Positions 47,912-57,775 of a stretch of DNA of 64,000 bases are shown one piece after another. Source of the stretch: Streptomyces sp. CC208A (GTDB lineage: Bacteria > Actinomycetota > Actinomycetes > Streptomycetales > Streptomycetaceae). The notes under the pieces were generated by a model. That model saw only the letters and a list, made by a program, of their open reading frames with translations. It ran no database searches and was not told the origin of the DNA. The stretch covers positions 1 to 64,000 of the forward strand of contig NZ_JASCXN010000019.1 in assembly GCF_030010625.1 (NCBI RefSeq), read 5' to 3'. Position 1 is the first letter of the stretch. Every line of letters begins with the position of its first letter. The position numbers were made by a program, and so were the translations under genes.

Positions 47912-49735
47912 GTGAGCGGAACCCCCGAAGGACCGGTACACACAGAGCCGCCGGACATCCCGCCGGCCCGTCCGACGCTCACGGAAAGTGAACTCCGCGA
48001 CTACCGGGCCGCCTTCCGCGCCTCCCAGATCGCCATGGCCCTCGTGGACCGGGAGGGCCTGGTCGTCGCCGCCAACGACTCCCTCGGCACCCTCCTCGGC
48101 ACCGACAGCGCCGCCCTGCGCGAGCAGGCCGCCGCCGACCTCGTGGACCTCGCCGCCGACAGGCGCACCTGGCAGGCGTACCGCGAGGTGCTGCGCGGCC
48201 GCCGCTCCCGCTTCCGCTGCACCCGCCGGCTCAAGCACCCCGACGGGCGGAAGCTGTGGGCCGAGGTCACCGTCGCCCCGGTCCCGGACACCGGCCGGGT
48301 GCTGCTCTCCGTCGCGGACATCAGCGACCGGCGCGAGCTCCAGGCCCGGCTGCGCCACCTCCAGATGCACGACCCGGTCACCCGGCTGCCCAACCGGGCG
48401 CTCTTCTTCGAGCGCCTGTCGGCCGCGCTCGAACCGTACGGCTCCGACCCCCCGCACCGGTCGTACCAGTCGTACGGGCATGGCGGAACAGGGCGGATCG
48501 GCCTCTGCTACCTGGACCTCGACGGGTTCAAGGCGGTCAACGACACCCTGGGGCACCGGGTCGGCGACCGGCTGCTCGCCGCCGTCGCCGGCCGGCTCAC
48601 CGAGTGCGCGGACAGCGCCGGTTACAGCCGCGGCGGCGGCCACCTCGTCGCCCGGCTCGGCGGCGACGAGTTCGCCGTCCTCGTCGAGGACTCCACGGGT
48701 ACGGAGCAACTCGCCGACCTGGCCCGCTCGGTGCTCCACGCCCTGGAGCGCCCCTTCGACCTGGGCGGACAGCGGCTCGCGGTCTCCGCCTCGATCGGCG
48801 TCGTCGAGCGCGCCGCCGCCGGCACCACCGCCACCGGCCTGATGCAGGCCGCCGACACGACCCTGTACTGGGCGAAGGCCGACGGCAGGGCCCGGTGGAC
48901 GCTCTTCGACCCCGAGCGCAACGCGCACCGCATGACAAGGCAGGCGCTCTCCTCCACGCTGCGCCCCGCGGTGGAGCGCGGGGAGTTCGCCCTGGAGTAC
49001 CAGCCGCTGGTCGAGCTGGCGGACGGGACGGTGCGCGGGGTGGAGGCGCTGGTGCGCTGGAACCACCCGCAGTTCGGAACCCTGCCGCCGAATCGGTTCG
49101 TCGGGATCGCCGAGGAGGACGGCTCGATCGTCGAGCTGGGGCGGTGGGTGCTGCGGACCGCCTGCGAGCAGGCCCGGCAGTGGCAGAAGGACCACCCGCG
49201 CGAGCGCCCGCTCTTCGTCTCCGTGAACGTGGCCGTCCGCCAGGTGTGGGACTCCGACCTGGTGGCGGACGTGGCGGGCATCCTCGCCGAGACCGGCCTC
49301 GCCCCGCACCTGCTCCAGCTGGAACTGACCGAGTCCGCCGTGATGGGCTCGGCGGGCCGCCCGCTCCAGGCCCTCCAGGCCCTCAGCGACATGGGCGTAC
49401 GGATCGCCATCGACGACTTCGGCACCGGCTACTCGAACCTCGCCTACCTGAGCCGCCTTCCGGTCTCCGTCCTCAAACTGGACGGCTCCTTCGTCCGCGG
49501 CTTCCAGGACGAGGAACACGCCAGCCCCGCCGACGAACTGATCGTGGAAGCACTGGTGCAGCTCGCCCACCGCCTCGGCCTCACCGTCACCGCCGAATGC
49601 GTGGAGACGGCCGGACAGGCGGCCCGGCTGCGCCGGATCGGCTGCGACACGGGGCAGGGGTGGCTGTACTCCCGGGCGGTGCACCCGGACCGCATCGCCG
49701 CGATGCTGGAGGGCACCACACCGCTGCGGGTCTGA
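47912..49735 (+). CDS. PAS-GGDEF-EAL c-di-GMP protein (607 aa)
   Basis: A PAS-like domain (about 30-140) is followed by a GGDEF domain (about 150-330, LGGDEF at 249-254 with GGDEF intact) and an EAL domain (about 350-600, VEALVRW at 377-383, then the IDDFGTGYS region). Both catalytic motifs are present, so it could make or break c-di-GMP; the balance is unknown. No RxxD inhibitory site is visible upstream of GGDEF. No membrane segments are present. GTG at 47912 has GGGAG. In Streptomyces c-di-GMP controls development through BldD. Confidence 0.93.
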   Translation: MSGTPEGPVHTEPPDIPPARPTLTESELRDYRAAFRASQIAMALVDREGLVVAANDSLGTLLGTDSAALREQAAADLVDLAADRRTWQAYREVLRGRRSRFRCTRRLKHPDGRKLWAEVTVAPVPDTGRVLLSVADISDRRELQARLRHLQMHDPVTRLPNRALFFERLSAALEPYGSDPPHRSYQSYGHGGTGRIGLCYLDLDGFKAVNDTLGHRVGDRLLAAVAGRLTECADSAGYSRGGGHLVARLGGDEFAVLVEDSTGTEQLADLARSVLHALERPFDLGGQRLAVSASIGVVERAAAGTTATGLMQAADTTLYWAKADGRARWTLFDPERNAHRMTRQALSSTLRPAVERGEFALEYQPLVELADGTVRGVEALVRWNHPQFGTLPPNRFVGIAEEDGSIVELGRWVLRTACEQARQWQKDHPRERPLFVSVNVAVRQVWDSDLVADVAGILAETGLAPHLLQLELTESAVMGSAGRPLQALQALSDMGVRIAIDDFGTGYSNLAYLSRLPVSVLKLDGSFVRGFQDEEHASPADELIVEALVQLAHRLGLTVTAECVETAGQAARLRRIGCDTGQGWLYSRAVHPDRIAAMLEGTTPLRV

Positions 49736-49768
49736 CCCCCTCCCCGCGAGAGGGTGTACGGGCATGGG

Positions 49769-49807
49769 ACTGCCCCCGGCCGGAGGGACCTTCCGGGCGG
49801 GGGCAGT
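49769..49807. terminator. Terminator between GGDEF-EAL and chitinase genes
   Basis: ACTGCCCCC pairs with GGGGGCAGT, with a second CCGGA/TCCGG stem inside. The convergent genes end at 49735 and 49844. Confidence 0.75.
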
Positions 49808-49843
49808 GGTTCATGGGGTGCTACGGGGTGGTCGGAGTCGGCC

Positions 49844-51526
<1,683 letters not shown>

Positions 51527-51577
51527 GAGCGTCCTCCGATGGGGGGGTACTGGTGGTGCCGTACAGGAGTTGGAGCA

Positions 51578-51637
51578 GTGATAGCCCCCGCGTGAACGGC
51601 GCGTCAATGGTCTGAACCAGATTGAGGACTAGACCAA
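51578..51637 (-). promoter_or_regulatory. Chitinase promoter with DasR/chi-type direct repeats
   Basis: On the minus strand TTGACG (51607-51602) and TATCAC (51583-51578) are 18 bp apart. The upstream sequence carries TTGGTCTAGTCC (51637-51626) and TGGTTCAGACCA (51619-51608), the direct repeats typical of Streptomyces chitinase promoters. DasR binding with release by glucosamine-6-phosphate is the established model for this type of site. Confidence 0.85.
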
Positions 51638-51790
51638 TTTGGAAGAGAAAGCCCTTGTCAGGGGCGTGGAGCACAGAAAAGAACCGCCCGCCACCATCGA
51701 TGACGAGCGGTTTAAGGTTCCTTTAGGGAAGCCGGACGCGCGGCGCGGCGGTGGACCAGTCCGCCGACGGAGTTCCGGATCCGGCGGGCC

Positions 51791-52894
51791 TCAGGCGGCG
51801 CCGGGCAGCCCGTAGGCGTCCGCGATCAGGTCGTAGCTCCGCAGCCGCGCCTCCCCGCCGTGCACGTTGGCCGTGAGCATCAGCTCGTCGGCGCCGGTCC
51901 GCTTCTGGAGCTCGTCCAGGCCCGCACGGACGGCGTCCGGGGTGCCGTGCACGAGGTTCGCCAGCCAGCCGTCGACGAACTCCCGCTCCGCCGGGCCGAA
52001 TCCGTACGCCTCCGCCTCCTCTGGCGTCGGGATGAGCCCGGGCCGACCGGTGCGCAGCCGGAGCATCGACAGCGCGCCGGTGAGGACCTGGCGGTACGCC
52101 TCCTTCTCGTCCTCGGCGGCGAGGGCGCCGACGCCGATCAGGGTGTAGGGCTCGTCCAGGACCGCGGAGGGGCGGAAGGACTGCCGGTAGAGGTCGAGCG
52201 CCGGGAGGGTGTTGCGGGCCGAGAAGTGGTGGGCGAAGGCGAAGGGCAGGCCGAGGAGGCCGGCGAGCCGGGCGCTGAAGCCGGAGGAGCCGAGCAGCCA
52301 GATCGGCGGCCGTCCCTTGCTCCCCTGCACCGGGCCGGGCACGGCGTGGATCCGGGAGTAGCGGTGCGCGTCGGGGAAGTCGTCATCCAGGAACCGGGTC
52401 AGCTCGGAGAGCTGCTCCGGGAAGTCGTCGGCACCTTCGTCGAGGGTTTCGGTGCGGCGCAGGGCCGCGGCGGTGGCGCCGTCGGTGCCGGGGGCCCGGC
52501 CGAGGCCGAGGTCGATCCGGCCGGGGGCCAGGGCCTCCAGGGTGCCGAACTGCTCGGCGATCACCAGCGGAGCGTGGTTGGGGAGCATCACGCCGCCGGA
52601 GCCGAGGCGGATGCGGCGGGTGTGGGCGGCGAGGTGGGCGAGGATCACGGCCGGGGAGGAGGAGGCGACCCCCGGCATCGAGTGGTGCTCGGCCACCCAG
52701 TGCCGGTGGTAGCCGCGCCGCTCGGCGAGCCGGCTCAGCTCCACGCTGGTGGTGAGGGCCCGGCTCGCGGTGGAGCCGCTGCCCACGGTCACGAGGTCGA
52801 GGACCGAGAGCGGTACGGGTGCGGTGCCCAGGGCCTCCCCCCGTACGGGGTCGTCCGCCGTGCCTGCGTCTGCCTGGGTGCCGGTCTCGCTCAC
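51791..52894 (-). CDS. LLM-class flavin-dependent oxidoreductase (367 aa)
   Basis: GTG at 52894 has AAGGA. The luciferase-like barrel is seen in LSVLDLVTVGSGSTASRALTTSVELSRLAERRGYHRHWVAEHHSMPGVA and in the RIRLGSGGVMLPNHAPLVIAEQFGTLEALAPGRIDLGLGRAPGTD region, both hallmarks of the family (MsnO8-type or alkanal monooxygenase-like). It oxidises an unknown small substrate with reduced flavin. It is divergent from the IclR gene at 53270, with a small inverted repeat between, and may be a target of that regulator. Confidence 0.9.
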   Translation of the reverse strand: MSETGTQADAGTADDPVRGEALGTAPVPLSVLDLVTVGSGSTASRALTTSVELSRLAERRGYHRHWVAEHHSMPGVASSSPAVILAHLAAHTRRIRLGSGGVMLPNHAPLVIAEQFGTLEALAPGRIDLGLGRAPGTDGATAAALRRTETLDEGADDFPEQLSELTRFLDDDFPDAHRYSRIHAVPGPVQGSKGRPPIWLLGSSGFSARLAGLLGLPFAFAHHFSARNTLPALDLYRQSFRPSAVLDEPYTLIGVGALAAEDEKEAYRQVLTGALSMLRLRTGRPGLIPTPEEAEAYGFGPAEREFVDGWLANLVHGTPDAVRAGLDELQKRTGADELMLTANVHGGEARLRSYDLIADAYGLPGAA

Positions 52895-53269
52895 CGTCCG
52901 GTCCTTCCTCCGTGCGGGTGTGTCCACCGGAGCGGCAACAGGGGTGCGGGGACCCTTATTCCGGGACCAACGGAGCGCTCCGGGTGACCGAAGGCACATT
53001 TCGGCCACCGGAAGTATCGCTTCCGGACCCCCGCCTTCCCAGGAAATCTTCCTCCTCCTGCGAGCCGAACGTCTGCGCGACGACCCGTTCGCACCCTTCT
53101 GACCTGAGACTCTTCCCTCAGTCCATGCCCATGTCATATGCCAGGGTGGTGAGCCGCAGTACAAGGCCCGGATCCCCCGCGCAATTCTCGCCAACAGCAG
53201 CCCCGTAAAGGGCCCTTGGCGGCTATCGTGGTACGGAAGCTTGCGGTCACAACCTGGTAGGGGGAAACC
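52895..53269. promoter_or_regulatory. Divergent promoter region with inverted repeat
   Basis: These 375 bases hold no convincing gene. CCGGAAG-TATCG-CTTCCGG at 53008-53026 is a perfect 7-bp inverted repeat of the size bound by IclR dimers. Upstream of the IclR gene the sequence GTAGGGGG provides its ribosome site. Confidence 0.6.
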
Positions 53270-54028
53270 GTGGCGCTGAAGCCCGAGCCCACTGCGCCGT
53301 TCCACTCGGTGCAATACGCCCTGCGCGTCCTCGAGACGGTCTCGCGGCACGGCGGCGGGGTGTCGGACGTCCAGATCGCGCGCGAGACCGGACTGCCCGT
53401 CGCCCATCTGTCGTCGCTGCTCCTCATGCTCCGGCGCGAGGGGTACGTCGAGCAGGTCTCCGACGGCGCGTACGTCATCGGGGACTCCCTGGTCCTCCTC
53501 GGCTCCGGCTCGACCCGCCGGGAAGCCCTGGAGGCCAAGCTCCAGGAGACCCTCACCGAGCTGCGCGACTCCGTCGGCGCCGCCGTCTACATCAGCCGGT
53601 ACATCGACGGCGAGGTGAAGATCACCCAGTTCGCCGACGGCCCGCGCACCCCGAAGGTCAACGAGTGGGTGGACTTCCGCTCCGCCGCCCACGCCAGCGC
53701 GGTCGGCAAGTGCCTGCTCACCCAGCTCGACCTCAACGGACGCCGCGACCACCTCTCCCGGCACAAGATCGCCCGGCTGACCTCCCGGACGATCACCAAC
53801 GAGAAGGTGCTCTTCTCCAAGCTGGACAGCCAGCCGCCCACCGTCCCGGTCCTCGACCTCCAGGAGTACGCCGTCGGCACCGTCTGCGCCGCGGTCCCCC
53901 TGACGGCCGGCTCCGCCGTGGGCTGCCTGGCGCTCTCCCTCCCGATCGAGCACGCGCACCGCCTGCGCTCGGCCGCCGACACGCTGAACCGGCGGGCGGC
54001 GCCGGTGGTGCTCTCGCTGGCGATCTGA
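53270..54028 (+). CDS. IclR-family regulator (252 aa)
   Basis: Residues 10-70 are a winged HTH (SVQYALRVLETVSRHGGGVSDVQIARETGLPVAHLSSLLLMLRREGYV). The C-terminal effector domain is complete (YISRYIDGEVKITQF and AVGTVCAAVPLTAGSAVGCLALSLP). GTG is preceded by TAGGGGG. It ends shortly before the second tRNA-Lys. The ligand is unknown; the divergent oxidoreductase is a natural target. Confidence 0.92.
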   Translation: MALKPEPTAPFHSVQYALRVLETVSRHGGGVSDVQIARETGLPVAHLSSLLLMLRREGYVEQVSDGAYVIGDSLVLLGSGSTRREALEAKLQETLTELRDSVGAAVYISRYIDGEVKITQFADGPRTPKVNEWVDFRSAAHASAVGKCLLTQLDLNGRRDHLSRHKIARLTSRTITNEKVLFSKLDSQPPTVPVLDLQEYAVGTVCAAVPLTAGSAVGCLALSLPIEHAHRLRSAADTLNRRAAPVVLSLAI

Positions 54029-54114
54029 GGCGGCTCGGAGCCGTGCGGAACCGGGGTCCCGAGAGGTGGTCACGAGCACCCCTCGGGACCAGGTAGTATT
54101 TTCTCTGTCAACAG

Positions 54115-54188
54115 GCGCCGCTAGCTCAGTTGGTTAGAGCAGCTGACTCTTAATCAGCGGGTCCGGGGTTCGAGTCCCTGGCGGCGCA
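54115..54188 (+). tRNA. tRNA-Lys(CTT), copy 2
   Basis: The sequence is identical over all 74 nt to the copy at 46169, with anticodon CTT. The upstream stretch 54070-54114 closely resembles that of copy 3 (GGTCA, GAGCACCCC, AGGTAG in order), which suggests a shared promoter design. Confidence 0.96.
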
Positions 54189-54195
54189 CAGACGG

Positions 54196-54229
54196 GAAGA
54201 GGCCCCTCGCGGAAGCGGGGGGCCTCTTC
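54196..54229 (+). terminator. Terminator of tRNA-Lys copy 2
   Basis: GAAGAGGCCCCTCGC and GCGGGGGGCCTCTTC pair over 15 bp (one G-U) around GGAA. Confidence 0.9.
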
Positions 54230-54336
54230 TGTCGTACCCGTGTACGGCGCGGGGTCCTACGACGCCGGGGCCCGGGTGCGGGCGGGCGACGGCGGCCCCT
54301 GGCGGGAGCCGCCGCGCCCGTGGCGGGACCGGACGG

Positions 54337-54927
54337 TCAGAGCTGGACGTCGGAGCAGGCGTAGAAGGCGTTCGCGGTGTCCGCGATCGTCCAGACCGCC
54401 AGGATCAGGTGGCGGCCCGTCTTGCCCGCGGGGATGGTCCCGGAGTGCGAGAGCGTCGACGGCGGCCGCTGGTTGTTGTAGGGGACGGTGAGGAAGGGCT
54501 GGGGGTCGAGGGCGGCGCGGGTGAGCTTCTGGCTCGGGTCCCAGCCGTTCCTGGTGATGTAGTAGCGGAAGTCCGTGGTCGCGTGGCGGGCGGTGAACTG
54601 CCAGCGGAAGGTGTGGCTCTGGCCCGCCGTGACCCTGGTCGTCGGCCAGGCGCCGCCGCGCGGGTCGTCGAGCTGCGCGAAGCGGGCGTTGCCGCCCGCG
54701 CAGATCGTCCCGTCGGCGGGGCCGCGCGTCGGGAACCCCTTGGGGCCCTCGACGGACTGCGGCTCCCACTGGATGCCGCCGCAGTTCTGGACCGTGCCGT
54801 TGGCGCAGAGCTTCTGGCGGCTGATCGGGGAGTCGGTGTACCCGTGGCTGTTCGCCGTGCCGGCGGCGAGGAGGGAGGCCGCCGTGACGCCGAGCGCCAC
54901 GGCGGCCATGGCTGTTCTTGTGCGCAT
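54337..54927 (-). CDS. AA10 lytic polysaccharide monooxygenase, chitin-active type (196 aa)
   Basis: The signal peptide (residues 1-27, ending ANS) exposes His28 as the mature N-terminus (HGYTDSP), one half of the copper brace. His115 in TARHATTDF is the second. The length and layout match single-domain chitin-active AA10 enzymes, which cut crystalline chitin oxidatively and help chitinases. A near-perfect DasR box lies upstream at 55016-55031. It is probably co-expressed with the GH18 gene at 49844. Confidence 0.95.
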   Translation of the reverse strand: MRTRTAMAAVALGVTAASLLAAGTANSHGYTDSPISRQKLCANGTVQNCGGIQWEPQSVEGPKGFPTRGPADGTICAGGNARFAQLDDPRGGAWPTTRVTAGQSHTFRWQFTARHATTDFRYYITRNGWDPSQKLTRAALDPQPFLTVPYNNQRPPSTLSHSGTIPAGKTGRHLILAVWTIADTANAFYACSDVQL

Positions 54928-55015
54928 GCTGTCGCTCCAGGGAGAACGTGGGGGAGTTCCGTGGTGCCCATGGGCCGTGCTGCGCGCGTGAGGAAGGGAC
55001 CGCTCCAGGCCCCTC

Positions 55016-55031
55016 TAGGTCTAGACCAAGT
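55016..55031 (-). promoter_or_regulatory. DasR-type operator upstream of the LPMO gene
   Basis: The minus strand reads ACTTGGTCTAGACCTA, close to the DasR-responsive consensus ACTGGTCTAGACCACT. It lies about 90 bp before the start codon. A TGATAC element just upstream of it could be the -10. Confidence 0.85.
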
Positions 55032-55103
55032 ATCACGGTAGGGAGGGGAATCGGACATGTCCATACCAACGACAGGGTGGGCGGGGCGAGACCGGAACCG
55101 GCC

Positions 55104-57749
55104 TCACGCCCCCTCCCCCGGGCCCCCACGGCCCGTGTAGAACGCCACCGTCAGGTCCTTCACCAGCGACTTGCGCTCGTAGTCGTCCAGCTCGACGAGA
55201 CCACGACTGGTCAGCCGGTGGACCACGTCGTCGACCGCGTCCACCACCGACGTCAGGACGCTGTCCCGGTGCTTCGCGTCGATCGCCGCGATCCGGCGGC
55301 GGCGCATCGCCTCCGCGACCTCGGGGGCGTACTCGATCCGCGTCGGCTGCGCCGAGAACACGTCCAGACCGACCGGCGCGCACTCCGCCGACAGCATCCG
55401 GGTCAGCGCCTCGCCGACCGCCTCCGCGTCCCGGAGCGTCGGCGCGTCCTCGTGGAACGCGTCCGCCGGCAGCTGCGAAAGCACCCGGGCCATCGCCGCC
55501 TCCACCTGCTCGCGCAGATAGTCCTCGTGGTCGTCGACGCCGAGCGCCGCCCGGACGGTGTCCCTGACCCGCCACACCACGAGGACGGTCACGTCGAGCG
55601 CGGTCCCCTTCGCGTCCACCGCCGGCAGCGGCTCGCTGCGCCAGTGCCGCAGGCGTACGTCCACCCGGCGGCGCAGCAGGAGCGGGTTCGCCCAGACCAG
55701 GCCGGTACGGCGGACGGTGCCGCGGTACTCGCCGAACAGGGTCAGCACCCAGGCGTACCCGACCCGGCCCCGGCCCAGACCGCCCACCGAGAAGAGCAGG
55801 GCCAGCACGCCGAGCGCCAGCAGCGCCCACTGCGCGAGGTGGATGCCGTGGTACGGACGCGGGGAGAGCCGCAGCATCCGCGCGACCGCGTCGGGCACCG
55901 CGCCCGTCCACCACACGACGGCGGCGCACCCCAGCAGCGCGAGCAGCCCGCCCGCCGCGCCGACCCAGCCCGGCAGCACCGACGCGGCCCGCTCCACCAG
56001 CTCCGGATCCGCCGTCGGCGCGGGCCGCGCGGGGACGGCCCTGGCCGCCGGCTGGACGACGGGCCTCGGGATGACGGTCCTGAGCTCGCGCCCGGTGGGC
56101 GGCGCCATGGCGACGGTGTCGGGCCCGCCGTCGTCGGCGACCGCGGCGGGCTCGGACTTGGTGCCGCCGTCCCGGAAGAGCAGGTGCACGGGGATGGACC
56201 CCGTGGTCTCCGTCCCGATCACGTTCTTACGCCGCGGCAACCGCCCCACGGCGGCGACCGGCACCGCCACCGAAGCCACCCGCTTCCCGGCGACCCGCCC
56301 GAAGTCGAGCACGTCCCGCTCCTCCTTGAACACCCCCACCGGGGTGGTGACGGAAGGCGTACGGCCGGGGGCCCCGACCGCCGGGCGCACCCCGCCCGAC
56401 GGGCGGGCGGCCGACGCCGAACCGACGGGCGTACGCAGCGGGGTCGGGGCGGTAGCCGGCGTCGGGCCGGTCAGGGTGGGGGTCGGGGTCGGAGCCTTCG
56501 CGGTGCCGGGGGTCGGGGTCTGCGGCTGGTGGGTGGCGCCCGTCGTGGGGCGCGGCTCGGCCGCCCTCTCGGGCGCCGGTGTCGCGGCGGCTGCCGGGGC
56601 CGGGCGGTGCGGAGCAGCCGCCGGGGGCGGGGCCGGGCGGTGCGGAGCAGCCGCCGGGGGCGGGGCCGGGGTCTCGCCCGCGCCCGCCCCGGCGGCCCCG
56701 GGACCGCCGACGGCAGGCGCCGGACCGCGCGGCGAGCCCGCCTGGGCCGGGGCTTCACCCGCGGGGAGGCGGATCGAGGCGTCGGCTGCCGGGACGCGGG
56801 CGGGGGTGGCGACTGCCCAAGGCGCCGCCGTCGGGCGCGACTCGGCCGGCCGTGAACCGGGGGCGGTACCTGCCCCGGTGGCCCCGGAGCCTCCGGCGGC
56901 AGGCACCGAACCACCCGGCGCACCCACCGGATCCTGCGGCCGGTGCGTGACGCCCGCCGGGCGTGACTCGGCCGGCGCGTCGGCCTTCGATGGTGTCGGT
57001 GTGGCGGCTCTCGGGGGCGCCTGCGTGCCGGGCCCCGGGGGTGCCGGTGCCTTTGGCCCCGGAGAGGCCGGTGTCTCCGGGGCCCGGAGTGTCGGCGCCG
57101 CCCAGACCGGCGGCGCCGGTGTCGCCGTGGCCGGGGAAGCCGGTGCCGGGGGTGCCGGAGTCGGTGTCGTCGGGGCCGGAGGTGCCGAAGCCACCGTGGC
57201 CGGGGGTGCCAGGGCCGGGGACGCCTGCGTCGCCCGCACCGGAGCCGTCGGCGCCTCCGGCCCCGAGGCCGAAGTCGGGGTCGAGGCCGGGCCTGAAGGC
57301 GGAACCGGGGCGGGGGCCGAAGTCGGAGCTTGGGTCGAAGCCAGGGCTTGGGCCGAAGCCGGGGCCTGGACCGGCGTCGGGGCCGGGGTCTGGGTCTGGG
57401 CCTGGACCTGAGTCGGAGCCGGGGTCTGGGCCAGGCCCGACATCGGAGCCGACACCAGGCCCGACGCTGCGGCCGAGGTCTGGCCCGGGGCCGAGGCCGG
57501 GGCCGGGGCCGGGGCCGGGGCCGAGGCCGGAGCCGAGGCCGGAGCCGGGCCCAGGGCCGAGGCCGGAGCCGAGGCCGGAGCCGGAGCCGAGGCCGGAGCC
57601 GAGGCCGGGCCCGGGCTCGGGGCCGGTGGCGGCGACGGCGGTGGTGTCGGGGAGCGGCGGGGGAGGGTGCCGTCGGTGAGGCGGCGGGCGGTGCGGGCGG
57701 CGTCGCGTGAGGCTGCCGCGCCGGAGTCGTTGGGGGGTACTGCCGTCAT
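55104..57749 (-). CDS. SPFH/band-7 domain protein with giant Pro/Ala-rich N-terminus (881 aa)
   Basis: Residues about 30-465 are low-complexity Pro, Ala, Ser, Gly and Thr sequence. A conserved-looking part (about 468-540) follows, then two membrane helices (about 595-615 and 635-657) and an SPFH domain (about 680-860, VDVRLRHWRSEPLPAVDAKGTALDVTVLVVWRV through a charged helix). Band-7 proteins scaffold membrane microdomains. The very long disordered region on the N-terminal side is unusual and is encoded by repetitive DNA. The start is ATG at 57749. Confidence 0.85.
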   Translation of the reverse strand: MTAVPPNDSGAAASRDAARTARRLTDGTLPRRSPTPPPSPPPAPSPGPASAPASAPAPASAPASALGPAPASAPASAPAPAPAPASAPGQTSAAASGLVSAPMSGLAQTPAPTQVQAQTQTPAPTPVQAPASAQALASTQAPTSAPAPVPPSGPASTPTSASGPEAPTAPVRATQASPALAPPATVASAPPAPTTPTPAPPAPASPATATPAPPVWAAPTLRAPETPASPGPKAPAPPGPGTQAPPRAATPTPSKADAPAESRPAGVTHRPQDPVGAPGGSVPAAGGSGATGAGTAPGSRPAESRPTAAPWAVATPARVPAADASIRLPAGEAPAQAGSPRGPAPAVGGPGAAGAGAGETPAPPPAAAPHRPAPPPAAAPHRPAPAAAATPAPERAAEPRPTTGATHQPQTPTPGTAKAPTPTPTLTGPTPATAPTPLRTPVGSASAARPSGGVRPAVGAPGRTPSVTTPVGVFKEERDVLDFGRVAGKRVASVAVPVAAVGRLPRRKNVIGTETTGSIPVHLLFRDGGTKSEPAAVADDGGPDTVAMAPPTGRELRTVIPRPVVQPAARAVPARPAPTADPELVERAASVLPGWVGAAGGLLALLGCAAVVWWTGAVPDAVARMLRLSPRPYHGIHLAQWALLALGVLALLFSVGGLGRGRVGYAWVLTLFGEYRGTVRRTGLVWANPLLLRRRVDVRLRHWRSEPLPAVDAKGTALDVTVLVVWRVRDTVRAALGVDDHEDYLREQVEAAMARVLSQLPADAFHEDAPTLRDAEAVGEALTRMLSAECAPVGLDVFSAQPTRIEYAPEVAEAMRRRRIAAIDAKHRDSVLTSVVDAVDDVVHRLTSRGLVELDDYERKSLVKDLTVAFYTGRGGPGEGA
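57481..57613. repeat. Short G/C-rich repeats encoding the Pro/Ala region
   Basis: Units of GGCCGGAGCCGA and GGGGCCGAGGCC recur many times, giving (AP/AS)n codons on the minus strand. The repeats make the length of the gene prone to slip changes and may cause assembly error. Confidence 0.85.
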
Positions 57750-57775
57750 TCGGGGTGCACCTCATGCTCTCGGGG

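Noticed and set aside
55558..57411. Gly/Ala-rich frame opposite the SPFH gene
   Set aside because: The SPFH frame has real membrane and band-7 domains; this one is only repeat sequence read backwards.
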